From contig JAYOIK010000013.1 of assembly GCA_038118725.1 (NCBI GenBank), positions 11,762 to 75,761 of the forward strand: a stretch of 64,000 nucleotides of DNA. Direction: 5' to 3'. The position numbers were made by a program, and so were the translations under genes. Below are positions 16,022 through 24,800 of this stretch, one piece after another. Numbering within the stretch: the stretch's first letter is position 1; every line of letters begins with the position of its first letter. This stretch comes from JADHLJ01 sp038118725. Its GTDB lineage: Bacteria > Pseudomonadota > Alphaproteobacteria > Thalassobaculales > Thalassobaculaceae. Under the pieces are notes generated by a model that was not told where the DNA came from, did no database searches, and saw only the letters and a list, made by a program, of their open reading frames with translations.

Positions 16022-17403
16022 CGAGTGAAGGCAATACAGGCGGCGGAAAGCGCCGGCAACTTGGGCGCGGGCTTTCATCGCTTCTGGGTGATGATGGCGA
16101 CGAGGTTGCTCAGGGTGAGCGGTTACGCCAAACCCGCATGATCGCGATTGAAAACATTTCCCCTGGTTCTTCTCAGCCCCGCCGGGTGTTTGATGAGGCC
16201 GAGATGTCGGCCTTGGCGGAAAGCATCCGCGAACGCGGTGTCCTTCAACCCATATTGCTGCGCAGAACCAGTGGCGCCGACGGTGTGCTGGAAATCATCG
16301 CCGGCGAACGGCGTTGGCGCGCGGCGCAAATCGCGGGCTTGCACGAAATTCCCGCGCTGGTCCGGGAATTCAGTGATACCGAGGCGCTGGAAATCGCGCT
16401 TATCGAGAACATACAGCGCAGTGACCTGACCGCTCTGGAAGAGGCTGATGGTTTTCAACGCCTGATCGACGAATATGGACACACACAGGAAGACGTCGCT
16501 CAAGCCGTGGGAAAAAGCCGCAGCCATGTCGCCAACACCCTGCGTTTGTTGTCCTTGCCGCCCCGCGCGCGGGAACATCTGGAGGCGGGCCGACTATCCG
16601 CCGGGCACGCAAGGGCCTTGTTGGCGTCCGATGACGCGGAACGCCTTTCGGATTATGTCGTGGCGGGCGGCCTTTCGGTGCGCGCGACCGAAAGACTGGT
16701 GCAGGGTAAAACCAAGAGCGGCGCGACAACCCCTAGAACGCCGACCAAAAGCAAGCCCACGTCAACCGTGGAGAAAGACCCGGACACAAGAGCCCTGGAG
16801 CGTAGCCTTACCGAGGAGCTTGGTCTCACGGTTGACATTACCCAACGCGACGAAGATCGGGGGGCGCTTACGATCCATTACCAAAGCCTGGATCAACTCG
16901 ATGATCTGTTGGCGAAGTTAACGGCTCGAAGCCCTGTAGTCGAAAGCTCTCTGTTGGTGCCGGATGTTGGCTTCGATACCGGCGAGACTGTACAGCTTTC
17001 GCAATCATCACCCAATAATTCCGAGCATGATTTCGAAGACGCCGTGATCAACGTGGATTTCGATGCGCTGATGGCTCAAACCGCCTCGTTGCTGGCCTCT
17101 GATGAAGCGCCGCCGGATCTCGGATTGCCGGCGGATGAATCCGACCCGTCCAGCTCATCCGGGCGGACTGACAACGCCGCTGGCGCCGCCGGAGCAAATG
17201 CGTTGATTAGTGGCCTGCTGAGCGCCCTCGACGCCGATGAACCATCCGAACCCAAGAAAGATAAAGCCGAGAGCGACGACCTCGACGAATGGGAAAACGA
17301 GGTCATGGCCAGCTTCGAAGACGACACCGAAGCCAAGGCCGACCCGCCTGGGAAGCCTCCCGCCGTAAGTGATCCCGACGAGGAAATCGAGTTCATCGAC
17401 TGA
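16018..17403 (+). CDS. parB: Chromosome partitioning protein ParB with long acidic C-terminal tail
   Basis: A 461-residue CTP-dependent DNA clamp. The N-terminal RQLGRGLSSLLGD is the ParA-stimulating segment; the CTPase/parS domain has the GERRWRA motif at 96-102 and ENIQRSDL near 130; the helix-turn-helix spans about 155-175; and the usual dimerisation domain ends near residue 302 (DQLDDLLAKL). Most chromosomal ParB proteins stop about there. Here about 159 more residues follow, rich in Asp, Glu, Ser and Pro and ending DPDEEIEFID. The start is a GTG overlapping the parA stop. No frameshift is seen, and codon use in the tail looks like the rest. Confidence 0.96.
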   Translation: MTSEGNTGGGKRRQLGRGLSSLLGDDGDEVAQGERLRQTRMIAIENISPGSSQPRRVFDEAEMSALAESIRERGVLQPILLRRTSGADGVLEIIAGERRWRAAQIAGLHEIPALVREFSDTEALEIALIENIQRSDLTALEEADGFQRLIDEYGHTQEDVAQAVGKSRSHVANTLRLLSLPPRAREHLEAGRLSAGHARALLASDDAERLSDYVVAGGLSVRATERLVQGKTKSGATTPRTPTKSKPTSTVEKDPDTRALERSLTEELGLTVDITQRDEDRGALTIHYQSLDQLDDLLAKLTARSPVVESSLLVPDVGFDTGETVQLSQSSPNNSEHDFEDAVINVDFDALMAQTASLLASDEAPPDLGLPADESDPSSSSGRTDNAAGAAGANALISGLLSALDADEPSEPKKDKAESDDLDEWENEVMASFEDDTEAKADPPGKPPAVSDPDEEIEFID

Positions 17404-17422
17404 CGCATGGTTGAGGCCGCGG

Positions 17423-18460
17423 CTAGCGCGTCGGTCGACGGGCAGAACGTCGTGAAAGGCAGACACCGATCAAGGCTTGCGCGCAGACAGTGTCATCCGG
17501 CATGCCGGTGGACTTGCATCGAAACTCGGCTTCCAACAAGCGATCGAGGCACATCTCCAACCGCGTCGTCGACCAGGCACCGAGCTGTGCCTCGAACTTG
17601 CCCCGTCGATTCCAGAAAACCGGCGGCCGAAGAGTGGCCATCGCCTGTTCCGGCGAGGACCCGCCATCCATTGCCGTCATGGCCTGGTGCAGGCGTTGAA
17701 AATGGCCGATCGCCGATCGCAATATTCTAACGGAGTTCTCGCCGTCCGATCGGGCCCGGCTTAGCGCCTTGTCCAAGCCGATGCCGTCGCCGTCGGCCGC
17801 GGCATGGGCAATATCATCCAGCGCCAGGGAACCGCTGTCGCCGACACTTTGGATAACCGCTTCAATGTCAATCGAGCCGCCGCGACCGACCATGAGCGCG
17901 AGCTTTTCGAGCTCACCACGAGTCTGGCGCCGATCACCGCCGAGATTGGCCGCGAGCTGTTGCAGAGCATCGGGCTGGATCCGAACCTCCAGCTCCGCCA
18001 GGGTGCGTTTTATGAAGGCCGTTAGACCGGCCCCGTCGTCGCCATAACATGGAAGCGCCGCCAGGACAGACGACGTCTCAAAGAGCTTTCGCAGTTTTGA
18101 TCGCGCATCGAGCGCGCCGGCTTCGACAACGACGAGAGCCTCGACTGAATCGATATCGGCTAGATCTTGAAATCGTGGCGCGTGGGCGTCCGTAACACCG
18201 CGCACACGGACCAGGCGTGCCCCCCCGGTAAGCGACAACGCGGTGGCCGCGTCCAGTAACGCGGCTGGATCTTGGCGCAAGTTGTCCCCGGAAAGCGTCG
18301 ACGACCCGAACGGATCCGCTAAATCCTCCACCGCCGATTTAGCGATTTGATCGGCGGTCTCGCTTACATGGCCTTGATCGGGACCATAGATGAGCATCGC
18401 CCGAAGGTCCGTTGGCCTATTGGCGAGGATGCGTTGAAGATCCCGCTGCTGGAGCTTCAT
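17423..18460 (-). CDS. holA: DNA polymerase III delta subunit
   Basis: A 345-residue subunit of the clamp loader; it opens the beta clamp. The AAA+-like N-terminal domain begins MLIYGPDQGHVSE, and the ALVVVEAGALDARSKLRKLFE and GDRRQTRGELEKLALM stretches are typical of HolA. It lacks a functional Walker A, as expected for delta. The C-terminal collar domain follows. It is convergent with parB across a 19 bp gap and lies directly after lptE, with leuS-lptE-holA reading as one operon, an order common to proteobacteria. Confidence 0.93.
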   Translation of the reverse strand: MKLQQRDLQRILANRPTDLRAMLIYGPDQGHVSETADQIAKSAVEDLADPFGSSTLSGDNLRQDPAALLDAATALSLTGGARLVRVRGVTDAHAPRFQDLADIDSVEALVVVEAGALDARSKLRKLFETSSVLAALPCYGDDGAGLTAFIKRTLAELEVRIQPDALQQLAANLGGDRRQTRGELEKLALMVGRGGSIDIEAVIQSVGDSGSLALDDIAHAAADGDGIGLDKALSRARSDGENSVRILRSAIGHFQRLHQAMTAMDGGSSPEQAMATLRPPVFWNRRGKFEAQLGAWSTTRLEMCLDRLLEAEFRCKSTGMPDDTVCAQALIGVCLSRRSARRPTR

Positions 18461-18991
18461 CTAACTCCCTCGATTGGACGTGTTTCGCCGAAAAAACAGC
18501 CCCAACCTCAAACGGATGTCGTCGCTGATCTGCCCTACGGCCCGCGCGCGCGCATCCGATTGCGCGTTCCGGTTCGCGAACTCCGACTCGACGATATTGA
18601 AGATCGTGGTGGATTCCGACTTTCCGCGAGTCAAGGGCCGACCGGTGGCGATATCATTCAGCACGTAGCGAGCCCCCATCCGCAATTTGGCGAAGGTCGA
18701 GGTGGCGTCTTGCAGGATCACCAGGTCGGAGCGGGTTTCCTCTAGGGAAACATCCAATCGATAAAGCGGGTTTTTCGGCTTGCCGCGTGGTGTCAGCTTG
18801 TCTTGAAGCGCGTTTCGCAGCTGCTGGCCGACCCGATCGGATATTAAACCGATCCGGATCGATGCCATATGAGCAACGGCGTCGGAACCAGCCTCTCCCT
18901 TGCTGCCGTAGAGGGGCTGAAAACCGCAACCCCCGAGCGAGAGCGCGATTATAGCGCCGCAAGCCCACCCAAGGAGGCTACGCCACGACAT
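18461..18991 (-). CDS. lptE: LPS-assembly lipoprotein LptE
   Basis: A 176-residue outer-membrane lipoprotein that plugs LptD and helps insert lipopolysaccharide. The signal peptide ends in the lipobox LGGC, followed by GFQPLY, the classic LptE start of the mature protein. The rest is a variable domain. The ATG at 18991 gives a normal signal peptide and overlaps the leuS end by 14 bases; an ATG 24 bp earlier is less likely. It sits between leuS and holA, the standard arrangement. Confidence 0.92.
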   Translation of the reverse strand: MSWRSLLGWACGAIIALSLGGCGFQPLYGSKGEAGSDAVAHMASIRIGLISDRVGQQLRNALQDKLTPRGKPKNPLYRLDVSLEETRSDLVILQDATSTFAKLRMGARYVLNDIATGRPLTRGKSESTTIFNIVESEFANRNAQSDARARAVGQISDDIRLRLGLFFRRNTSNRGS

Positions 18992-21539
18992 TGACGATCC
19001 TGTTCGGCACGACAATCACGCGGCGGGGCGGATTGCCGTCGAGTATTTTTTGGACATTCTCCAGGGCGAGCGCCTGCTCGCGGACCATCTCTTCGGCGCT
19101 GTCGCGGGCCATGTCGATGGTTCCGCGGAGCTTGCCGTTCACTTGGACGCCAATGGTAATCGTATCGTCAACGACCAGGGCCGGATCAAATTGCGGCCAG
19201 GGCTCCTCGCACAGGAAACCGTCATGGCCTAGATGCTCCCAGATCTCTTCCGCGACATGCGGCGTCATCGGTTCCAAAAGGCGTAATAGAACCTCATAGC
19301 CATGACGCAGCATCCACGCCTCGCCGGCCTGGGTTCCGTCGAACGCTCCAAGGGCATTGCTCAACTCCCGGATCTGCGCGACGGCGCTGTTGAAGCGCCA
19401 TTTTTCTATACTGTCACCAACCGCCTTGATGGTTTTATGGATTGTCCTCTCAAGTTCCGCGGCGCCGCTGGACATGTCATTTGGACGCGGCGTTCCGATT
19501 GGCGGGAACGCGACGTTGGATTCGGTAATCCGCTGCCAAAGCCGGTTCAGATATCGCCAAGCTCCCTCAACACCGGACTCGGTCCATTCCAAGTCCCGCT
19601 CGGGCGGTGAATCAGAGAGCATGAACAGCCTTGCCGTGTCCGCCCCATAGGTTTCGATGATCGCCTCGGGATCAACCACGTTGCGTTTCGACTTGCTCAT
19701 TTTCTCGGTGCGCCCAACGGTTACGGACCGTCCGTCACTTACCGCCTCATAGCCGCCGTCCGAGGTTTTGCGGACTTCATCGGGAAACAGCCAGCCGTCG
19801 GCGTCTCGATAAGTCTCGTGGCAAACCATGCCTTGCGTCATCAAGCCGGCGAAAGGCTCATCAATCCCGATATATCCACATTTCCGAAGCGCGCGGGTGA
19901 AAAACCGGGAATAGAGCAAGTGTAGAACCGCGTGTTCGATGCCGCCGATATACTGATCGACCGGCATCCAGTAATCCACGGCGTCACGACCGAAGGCTTC
20001 GTCACTATTGGGATCGCAGAACCGGGCGAAATACCAAGATGACTCGAAGAACGTATCGAACGTGTCGGTTTCGCGTTGCGCCGCCGCCCCACAGCTCGGG
20101 CATTTCGTGTGTTTCCAGGTTGGATGGTTGTCCAACGGATTTCCAGGAGCATCGAAATCGACATCCTTGGGAAGCGAAACCGGCAGATCGTTGTCTGGAA
20201 CGGGAACAATCCCGCAATCCGCGCAATGGATGATCGGGATCGGACAACCCCAATATCGTTGTCGCGATACACCCCAATCGCGAATTCGGTACGTTATCGC
20301 TCGGCGCCCGCGACCATTGGCCTCCAGACGCTCCGCCATGGTCGATTTGGCCTGATCGATCGGCAAACCGTCCAGGAAATCCGAATTGAAGATCGTACCC
20401 GGCCCGACATAGGCTTCATCGCCGATTGAAAAATTCTCGGCGTTCGCGTCACTTGGAAGCACCACTGGCAGTACCGGCAAATCATAAGCCCGCGCGAAAT
20501 CCAAATCGCGTTGGTCATGGGCCGGACAACCGAAGATCGCTCCGGTTCCATAATCCATGAGCACGAAATTCGCGACATAGATCGGTAATTCCAAACCATC
20601 GATAATCGGATGCCGAGCCTTGAGCCCGGTGTCGTAGCCCTTTTTCTCGGCGGTCTCGATCGCCGCCTCGCTTGTGCTCATGCGATTGCATTCGGCGATG
20701 AACGCGGCAAGCTCCGGGTCGGATTCCGCGACCGACATCGCCAAGGGATGATTTGCCGCGATGGCGCAGAAGGATGCGCCAAACAAGGTATCATGGCGGG
20801 TGGTGAAGACCTCGAGACTGTCGTCGCGGCCGGAGATCTCGAACTGGACATGGGCGCCCTCGGAGCGGCCGATCCAGTTATGCTGCATCAGTCGCACACG
20901 TTCCGGCCAGCGGTCCAGGGATTGGATGGACTCCAAAAGATCGTCGCCATACTCCGTGATCTTCAGAAACCACTGCGAGAGCAGGCGCTTTTCCACCGTC
21001 GCGCCGGAGCGCCACCCGCGTCCGTCGATCACCTGTTCATTCGCGAGAACGGTGTTTTCAACCGGATCCCAGTTGACCCAGCTTTCCTTTCGGTAAGCCA
21101 GGCCGTTGCGCAGGAAGTCCAGGAACATCTTTTGTTCGTGGCGATAATATTCCGGCGCGCAGGTTGCGATTTCGCGATCCCAGTCATAGGACAGGCCCAT
21201 GGCGCGGAGCTGCTCGCGCATCGCGCTGATGTTCTCGTTGGTCCAGTCCGCCGGATGGACCCGGCGTTCGAAGGCGGCGTTCTCCGCCGGCAAGCCAAAA
21301 GCGTCCCAACCCATGGGATGAAGGACGTTGAAACCCTTCGCCTTTTTGTACCGCGCGACCAAGTCGCCGAGGGCGTAGTTGCGAACATGCCCCATGTGAA
21401 TGCGTCCGGACGGATAGGGAAACATCTCGAGGACGTAGTATTTTGGTCGGTTCGGGTCCTCGGTTACCCGAAACGTGCCGGCCTCGTCCCAGCGTCCATG
21501 CCACTTTTTCTCGGTTTCGCGAAAATTATATCGGGCCAT
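18978..21539 (-). CDS. leuS: Leucyl-tRNA synthetase
   Basis: An 853-residue class I synthetase that charges tRNA-Leu. The HIGH motif is PYPSGRIHMGH at about 41-51 and KMSKSKRN lies near residue 615. The CP1 editing domain includes FTTRHDTLFGASF with its threonine-rich pocket, and the zinc-like insertion has CADCGIVP and CPSCG cysteine pairs. The C-terminal domain ends with the ARRVIVVPNRIVNVV-type tail usual in LeuRS. Length is normal. It heads the leuS-lptE-holA operon. Confidence 0.98.
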   Translation of the reverse strand: MARYNFRETEKKWHGRWDEAGTFRVTEDPNRPKYYVLEMFPYPSGRIHMGHVRNYALGDLVARYKKAKGFNVLHPMGWDAFGLPAENAAFERRVHPADWTNENISAMREQLRAMGLSYDWDREIATCAPEYYRHEQKMFLDFLRNGLAYRKESWVNWDPVENTVLANEQVIDGRGWRSGATVEKRLLSQWFLKITEYGDDLLESIQSLDRWPERVRLMQHNWIGRSEGAHVQFEISGRDDSLEVFTTRHDTLFGASFCAIAANHPLAMSVAESDPELAAFIAECNRMSTSEAAIETAEKKGYDTGLKARHPIIDGLELPIYVANFVLMDYGTGAIFGCPAHDQRDLDFARAYDLPVLPVVLPSDANAENFSIGDEAYVGPGTIFNSDFLDGLPIDQAKSTMAERLEANGRGRRAITYRIRDWGVSRQRYWGCPIPIIHCADCGIVPVPDNDLPVSLPKDVDFDAPGNPLDNHPTWKHTKCPSCGAAAQRETDTFDTFFESSWYFARFCDPNSDEAFGRDAVDYWMPVDQYIGGIEHAVLHLLYSRFFTRALRKCGYIGIDEPFAGLMTQGMVCHETYRDADGWLFPDEVRKTSDGGYEAVSDGRSVTVGRTEKMSKSKRNVVDPEAIIETYGADTARLFMLSDSPPERDLEWTESGVEGAWRYLNRLWQRITESNVAFPPIGTPRPNDMSSGAAELERTIHKTIKAVGDSIEKWRFNSAVAQIRELSNALGAFDGTQAGEAWMLRHGYEVLLRLLEPMTPHVAEEIWEHLGHDGFLCEEPWPQFDPALVVDDTITIGVQVNGKLRGTIDMARDSAEEMVREQALALENVQKILDGNPPRRVIVVPNRIVNVVA

Positions 21540-21642
21540 GGGGAAAACCTATCCAGCACTGGTCATGCTATTCGTAACGGGAGCGCCGGTTAACTAGTCC
21601 GAGATTCCGGCCTTAACAAGCACCGTCATTGCGAGCGACGTT

Positions 21643-22197
21643 CTATTTTTCCTGGGGTGCGATACGGATCCGAAGCTCACGCGCGCGGGTCAGGATCGCA
21701 TCCTCTAATTGTCTGTCTAGCTGGTCATCCGCCCTCGCATCCGCCCAGCCGCCATCGGCGGCGCGACGCTGCTTGAAAACTTTCGCGCGAATCCCGTCGG
21801 AACGGAGCGCTCGGTCCAGAATAAAGATATTCACCTTGAACCGTTCCTCGGCGGTTTCCGGCGGCGCGTACCAATCGGTGATGATCACGCCTCCGAACGG
21901 ATCAGCGGATTGCAGCGGCATGAAGGAGACCGTGTCGAGCGACGCGCGCCAAAGGAAGCTGTTAACGCCGATACCGCCGCCGCCACCGCCATCTTCGATC
22001 TTGGCGCCCTGGGTCTCGAAAAGCGTCAGTCCGCCTTCACCGAAGATACTTTCCTGTTTCTCATAGGTCGGCCGACCACCCGGTCCGGATGTCGGATACT
22101 TGTACTCGACATCGGCACCCTCGCATCCAATCAGCGCCAAGAGGCTCAACGCGACCGTCGCGGGCTTCAGCAAGCGTGTTACGCCTTGGATGATCAT
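21643..22197 (-). CDS. DUF3576 family lipoprotein
   Basis: A 184-residue protein with a lipoprotein signal (LLALIGCEGAD) and the DUF3576 core: GIGVNSFLWRASLDTVSFMPLQSADPFGGVIITDWY followed by RFKVNIFILDRALRSDGI. The family is common in alphaproteobacteria, found just before leuS, and has no known function; the location is probably outer membrane or periplasm. A glycine run (six Gly) precedes the core. It lies 103 bp upstream of leuS on the same strand and could be part of its operon. Confidence 0.88.
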   Translation of the reverse strand: MIIQGVTRLLKPATVALSLLALIGCEGADVEYKYPTSGPGGRPTYEKQESIFGEGGLTLFETQGAKIEDGGGGGGIGVNSFLWRASLDTVSFMPLQSADPFGGVIITDWYAPPETAEERFKVNIFILDRALRSDGIRAKVFKQRRAADGGWADARADDQLDRQLEDAILTRARELRIRIAPQEK

Positions 22198-22537
22198 TTC
22201 GTTCGTTCCTCGCCCGATTCCCGGACCCTTTTAGCGCGTCTTCGTCGCCCAAACAATTCGATCCGATCACCCAAATGTCGAAGAATGGGAATGAGCGCTT
22301 GAAACCCTGAAATACCTCGGCTCCGGGACGTAACACGCGCGCCGGCGCCAGGCTGGCTCGTCTTTGTGGCATTTTCGCCACATTGAGACAGATTTGCACC
22401 TTCGTGGATTGGTGAGTGATTGACGGGGGCGGGTGACGGGAATAGTCATGGTGCCGACGCAAGAGGGCCGGGACACTAAAGCTCCGGTTCTGACTTGTCG
22501 TTTAAGTCATGTACGTGACTCTCGGGAGACTGTAAAA
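22198..22537. other. Divergent intergenic region between the DUF3576 gene and the porin
   Basis: No gene is credible in this 340 bp. Near the porin side a TTGACG at 22420-22425 lies 17 bases from TAGTCA (22443-22448), a weak sigma-70-type candidate promoter for the porin, which would leave a leader of about 80-90 bases. A GGGAG ribosome site precedes the porin ATG. Other small open frames here have no family features. Confidence 0.4.
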
Positions 22538-23692
22538 ATGAAAAAAGTTCTTCTCGGAACGACCGCGATCGTTGCCGCCGGCATGATCGCCTCGGCTCCG
22601 TCGGCGATCGCCGCCGAAAAAATCAAGCTGAGCGTTGGTGGTTACATGGAGCAGTGGTTCGGCTACGTGTCCAACGACGATGGTCCGGGCAATGGTTCGG
22701 CCGGCCAGGACTTCAGCGGTTTCGACGTCAAGTCGGACTCGGAAATCCACTTCAAGGGTTCCACCACCCTCGACAACGGCATTTCGGTTGGCGTGAACGT
22801 CCAGCTCGAAGCCAACCACAACGGCGCCGACCAAATCGATGAGTCCTACCTCATCGTCAAGGGCGGCTTCGGTGAGATCAACCTGGGTTCCGAAAACTCG
22901 GCGATGTACAAGATGCATTACGCGCCGGCTGAATTCGGTATCTCCATCAACTCCGGTGACCAAACCGGTTGGTTGAGCACCACCCGCACGATCAATGCGA
23001 ATACCGGTTCCCGCATCAGCGAAGGTGGTTATTTCCGCGCGCCGTTCGGTTCGACCTATATTGAGCCGCTTCGTGCCAATGACTCGGAAAAGCTGACCTA
23101 CTACACGCCGCGGATCGAGGGCTTCCAGCTCGGCCTGTCCTACTCGCCGGATACGAACCAGGACGCCAACTCTCAGCCGAACCGTGACGCCCAAGACACC
23201 GACCTGGTGATGGCGGGCTTGAACTTTAACCGTTCCTTCGGCTCCACCAATGTCCGCGCCTCCTTGGGCTACGGCACGGTGCTGGATGAGGTTCAGGGTT
23301 CCGGCAACAACGCCTCGGCGTTTAACGCTGGTCTGGGTCTCGCCTTCGGTGGTCTGGGTCTTGGCATCTCCTACGCGTCCTATGACGACACGACCGCCAA
23401 TGACGGTTCCGGCCTCAATGCCGGCGTGAACTACAGCTCCGGCCCGTGGGGTGTCAGCCTCAGCTACTTCCACGGTGACAAGGACGGCACGACCACCGCT
23501 GGCGTCGTTAGCGGCGAAGGCGAGCAGGACACGTTCATGCTCTCCGCCAAGTACGCGCTGGGCCCGGGCATCACCGCGGCCGGCACGATCGCTCATTCCA
23601 AGTTCAAGTCGGATGACACCACGATCGTCGGTACCGACTCGGCCGAGGTTGATGCGACCTATGTCGTCGTCGGCATGAAACTTAGCTTCTAA
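22538..23692 (+). CDS. Outer-membrane porin (Gram-negative general porin type)
   Basis: A 384-residue outer-membrane beta-barrel. The signal peptide MKKVLLGTTAIVAAGMIASA ends at an Ala-rich site before AEKIKLSVGGYMEQWFGY, the first strand. Alternating strands, Gly/Asn/Asp-rich loops and the C-terminal phenylalanine (VVVGMKLSF) that BamA recognises are all present. The sequence GFGEINLGSENSAMYKMHY is typical of porin_4-type proteins. Strong codon bias toward C-ending codons and a strong terminator suggest high expression. The true start is the ATG after GGGAGAC; the frame is open upstream. Confidence 0.93.
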   Translation: MKKVLLGTTAIVAAGMIASAPSAIAAEKIKLSVGGYMEQWFGYVSNDDGPGNGSAGQDFSGFDVKSDSEIHFKGSTTLDNGISVGVNVQLEANHNGADQIDESYLIVKGGFGEINLGSENSAMYKMHYAPAEFGISINSGDQTGWLSTTRTINANTGSRISEGGYFRAPFGSTYIEPLRANDSEKLTYYTPRIEGFQLGLSYSPDTNQDANSQPNRDAQDTDLVMAGLNFNRSFGSTNVRASLGYGTVLDEVQGSGNNASAFNAGLGLAFGGLGLGISYASYDDTTANDGSGLNAGVNYSSGPWGVSLSYFHGDKDGTTTAGVVSGEGEQDTFMLSAKYALGPGITAAGTIAHSKFKSDDTTIVGTDSAEVDATYVVVGMKLSF

Positions 23693-23715
23693 TCCAATCG
23701 GATTTCGAAGTTAGG

Positions 23716-23750
23716 GGAGAGGCCGCCTTCGGGCGGCCTCTCCTGCTTTT
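23716..23750 (+). terminator. Strong intrinsic terminator after the porin
   Basis: A perfect 12 bp stem, GGAGAGGCCGCC / GGCGGCCTCTCC, closes on a stable TTCG tetraloop and is followed by TGCTTTT. It starts 24 bp after the porin stop. The convergent sulfotransferase gene ends 50 bp beyond. Confidence 0.92.
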
Positions 23751-23799
23751 GGGTTGAGTTTTGGGATCAAGTGCCTTGAAAGACGCAGGCTGATTGAAT

Positions 23800-24624
23800 T
23801 CAGAGATATCCCAACGCCGCCATGACATCGCCATGGGTCGTTGATATTTTATCGATTTGAGCCGTGGATAATCGGTCTCGCCACGCGCCGGCCTTGCCCT
23901 CCCGGAAAAACCGCTCGGCGTGGGGCGGACGTTCGGTGAATCCGTTTCGGCCTTCCTGGGCGGACAATTCCTTGAAAGAGGAAAACGACAAGGCACGCCT
24001 CAACCGGTCGCCATCAAATGGCAGTCCCAAGGTCTGGACGACGGATTGAAATGCCGCTTCAGGTCGTGAAAGCAAATCCTCGTAGCGGACCATGACCATA
24101 GGGAAATCAGTGCCGTCGCGCCATGACTTCACATGATCACTCCAGTTTCCGAGGAGCGTGAAAATCCGGTGTTCCACATCGATGGTGGAGTTTCCGGGAT
24201 CCGCCATGGCGTCGATGGCCAGGTCGATGGCGAGATTGAAATGGCTGGCATAGGACGAAACCAGGTCCAACGGATTTCGAGTGATGCATATCGCGCCCTT
24301 GGTAACCTCCGGGCTGATTAGCCTCACGCCATGATGGACACCGTTCAGGCAATGAGTTTTAACGAAATGATCATGCGGTCGTGCCGCCGCGATAAGCGTT
24401 TGGGCACGGGCGCGTAGAGTGAGAGATTCTCCTTCGGTGATCTCGCCGATCGGCTTGCCGGCCGCCTCCTGATAGAATCGGGGCCGTGTATCGCTCAACG
24501 TAAAGGCGCCAAGTTCATTGATCGGCAGTGGTTCCCGCCGGTCCAACACATAGTTGGCCAGGAATGCCCGCATCCAAGTGTTGCCGGATTTGGGGTAGGA
24601 GGCGATCCAGATAATCCGGCGCAT
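23800..24624 (-). CDS. Sulfotransferase domain protein (ST1)
   Basis: A 274-residue sulfotransferase. The 5'-phosphosulfate-binding loop SYPKSGNTW is at residues 9-17, and the 3'-phosphate-binding region is ITRNPLDLVSSYASH; HDHFVKTHCLNG and VMVRYEDLLSRP are further family marks. Such enzymes move sulfonate from PAPS to hydroxyl or amino groups of lipids, sugars or small molecules; the acceptor is unknown. No signal peptide is present, so it is cytoplasmic. It is a clear paralogue of ST2 about 2 kb away and is divergent from the oxygenase operon. Confidence 0.9.
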   Translation of the reverse strand: MRRIIWIASYPKSGNTWMRAFLANYVLDRREPLPINELGAFTLSDTRPRFYQEAAGKPIGEITEGESLTLRARAQTLIAAARPHDHFVKTHCLNGVHHGVRLISPEVTKGAICITRNPLDLVSSYASHFNLAIDLAIDAMADPGNSTIDVEHRIFTLLGNWSDHVKSWRDGTDFPMVMVRYEDLLSRPEAAFQSVVQTLGLPFDGDRLRRALSFSSFKELSAQEGRNGFTERPPHAERFFREGKAGAWRDRLSTAQIDKISTTHGDVMAALGYL

Positions 24625-24800
24625 TCTTGGTGTTCCTCCGGCTCGTCAATGATCCGCATAGACTATAACAGGAAGGCGTGTTTCCACATCGAAACCATGG
24701 GCTAACGCGGTGATCTGAGATATACGATAGGGATCGCCGATCCGGCGCATAGTGATCCGGCCTTACCCGGCAGACCAGGCCCGCATCCCTGGAGATTTAC

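Noticed and set aside
22267..22476. Small open frames before the porin as a gene
   Set aside because: No ribosome site or family features, and different frames give equally long readings.
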